The position numbers and the translations under genes were made by a program. Source: an uncultured Oscillospiraceae bacterium (GTDB taxonomy: Bacteria > Bacillota > Clostridia > Oscillospirales > Oscillospiraceae). From it: a stretch of DNA of 6,208 nucleotides. The stretch is taken from NCBI GenBank assembly GCA_944385645.1, contig CALWYA010000094.1, forward strand, positions 1-6,208, read 5' to 3'. Shown in pieces: positions 5,338 to 6,208 of the stretch (positions are counted from its first letter, which is position 1; each line of letters opens with the position of its first letter). A model generated the notes under the pieces. The model worked only from the letters and a program-made list of their open reading frames with translations, was not told where the DNA came from and made no database searches.

Positions 5338-6208
5338 GTGCCGCCCTCCTCCGGGCGCAGGCACCGCGCCATGCCGCCCCGGAAGGGGGCGTAGGGGACG
5401 GGGCGCTGCGCGCACTCCGGGCGGCGGCGGGGACACCGGGGGGCGAACTGGCAGCCCGCTGCAAACTCGCCGGGGCAGGGCTGGGCCCCCGGGATGGGGG
5501 TAAAGCCGTTCTGAGGCAGGGCGGCCCACAGAGCCCGGGTGTAGGGGTGGCGGAGCCGGCCGGCGGCGAAGTCGTCGGCGTCGGCCTCCTCCACCGTCTC
5601 CCCGGCGTAGAGCACCAGCACCCGGCGGGCGATGGTGAGGGCCAGCTCCAGGTCGTGGGTGATGAAGAGGACGGCGGCCCCCTCCTCCGCCAGCTCCCGG
5701 AAGTGGCCCAGGATCCGCCCGGCGGCCCGGGCGTCCAGGCCAGGGGTGGGCTCGTCGGCGAGGACGAGCCGGGGCCGCTCCATGGCGGCGGTGGCGATGA
5801 GCACCCGCCGGGCCATGCCGCCGGACAGCTCGAAGGGGTACAGGTCCTCCGTCTCCGCGCCAAGGCCGTACCGGGCCAGAATGTCCCGGCTCTCCGCCCG
5901 GGCGGCGGCGTCCCGCCGCCCCCTGCGCACCTGGGGACCCACCTTCCTCAGCGGGTCCAGATAGGTGACCCCCTGGGGGATCAGGACGATCTCGCGCCCC
6001 CGCAGGGCCTCTGCCCGCCGCCGGGTGAGGGGCTCCCCCCGGTAGAGAAGGGTCCCCTCCGCGCGGCTGTTGTAGGGGAGCAGGCCCAGGATGGCGTGGG
6101 CCAGGAGGCTCTTGCCCGAGCCGCTGGAGCCCACCACCGCCGTCACCTGACCGGGGAGGAGGGACAGGGACAGGTCCCGGATGACCGGCAGGGTCCGCCG
6201 GCGCAGAC
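5334..6208 (-). CDS. Peptide/nickel-family ABC transporter ATPase, first subunit (DppD/NikD-like), 5' end cut by window edge
   Basis: The minus-strand frame is open from the window edge to TGA 5336-5334, about 291 codons. The GTG at 6146 is internal: sequence before it (LPVIRDLSLSLLPGQ) is normal ABC N-terminal sequence, so only a short N-terminus is missing. Numbering from that GTG, Walker A is GSSGSGKS (6-13), Q-loop IPQGVTYLDPL (Gln58), signature LSGGMARR (107-114), Walker B LVLADEPTPGLD (127-138), H-switch ITHD (His164). The oligopeptide-transporter C-terminal domain follows, with the HPYTRAL motif at 200-206 and cysteines 232, 238, 245 and 262 (GCQFAPRC...C...C). Such cysteines are reported to hold an iron-sulfur cluster in a mycobacterial DppD; here that is inference. 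It pairs with the next gene, and permease genes probably lie beyond the right edge. Confidence 0.95.
   Translation of the reverse strand, partial: LRRRTLPVIRDLSLSLLPGQVTAVVGSSGSGKSLLAHAILGLLPYNSRAEGTLLYRGEPLTRRRAEALRGREIVLIPQGVTYLDPLRKVGPQVRRGRRDAAARAESRDILARYGLGAETEDLYPFELSGGMARRVLIATAAMERPRLVLADEPTPGLDARAAGRILGHFRELAEEGAAVLFITHDLELALTIARRVLVLYAGETVEEADADDFAAGRLRHPYTRALWAALPQNGFTPIPGAQPCPGEFAAGCQFAPRCPRRRPECAQRPVPYAPFRGGMARCLRPEEGGT
5345..5352 (-). promoter_or_regulatory. Ribosome binding site of the second ABC ATPase gene
   Basis: On the minus strand GGAGGAGG is followed after 7 nt by the ATG at 5337. It lies within the last codons of the upstream ATPase gene, whose TGA overlaps this ATG, an arrangement that favours translational coupling and equal amounts of the two subunits. 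Confidence 0.85.

Noticed and set aside
4783..5394. Plus-strand open frame of 203 codons opposite the second ABC ATPase
   Set aside because: Gln/Gly/Pro-rich shadow of the real minus-strand gene, with no recognisable domain.
5338..5529. 64-codon upstream extension of the second ABC ATPase
   Set aside because: It lies out of frame inside the first ATPase gene, gives Pro/Arg-rich nonsense, and the ATG at 5337 has its own ribosome binding site and the ATGA overlap.
5174..5863. Minus-strand open frame of 229 codons across both ABC genes
   Set aside because: It overlaps both ATPases in another frame and its Pro/Ser/Gly-rich translation is a high-GC shadow.

Overview
The window looks like chromosome from a GC-rich, anaerobic Gram-positive gut Firmicute of the Oscillospiraceae/Ruminococcaceae type (the Flavonifractor/Oscillibacter kind of genome). 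This placement is inferred from the SLH-anchored surface protein with an InlB-type repeat, the strong AGGAGG ribosome binding sites, the codon choice, and the style of the recombinase tail. No taxonomic marker is present.

Layout, left to right. (1) Bases 1-237, plus strand: the last 78 codons of a protein resembling the C-terminus of clostridial tyrosine recombinase/integrase-like proteins, cut by the left edge. (2) Bases 281-4663, plus strand: one very large secreted surface protein of 1460 residues. In order it has a signal peptide, a six-cysteine cluster, an acidic E/P/T linker, a right-handed beta-helix region with glycine-rich coils, a long middle region I cannot assign, an InlB-type (Listeria-Bacteroides) repeat, and an SLH array that would hold it to the cell wall. 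(3) Bases 4686-4724: a perfect 15-bp hairpin with a T-rich tail between two convergent transcription units. (4) Bases 4735-6208, minus strand: two overlapping ATPase genes of a peptide/nickel-family ABC importer. The first is cut by the right edge. The permease and binding-protein genes are expected beyond that edge, upstream in the operon.

How the parts work together: the two ATPases almost certainly form the heterodimeric motor of a single importer, and their start and stop codons overlap by 4 nt. The surface protein is a separate unit. It follows the recombinase-like gene after only 43 nt, with no terminator visible between them, so co-transcription is possible. Its GC content is strongly uneven: a lower-GC patch around 1500-1800 sits inside an otherwise GC-rich gene. 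Nothing here is clearly a new defence or mobile system. The points most worth a second look are the architecture of the surface protein (cysteine cluster, unassigned middle, permuted-looking SLH array) and the unusual recombinase tail next to it.
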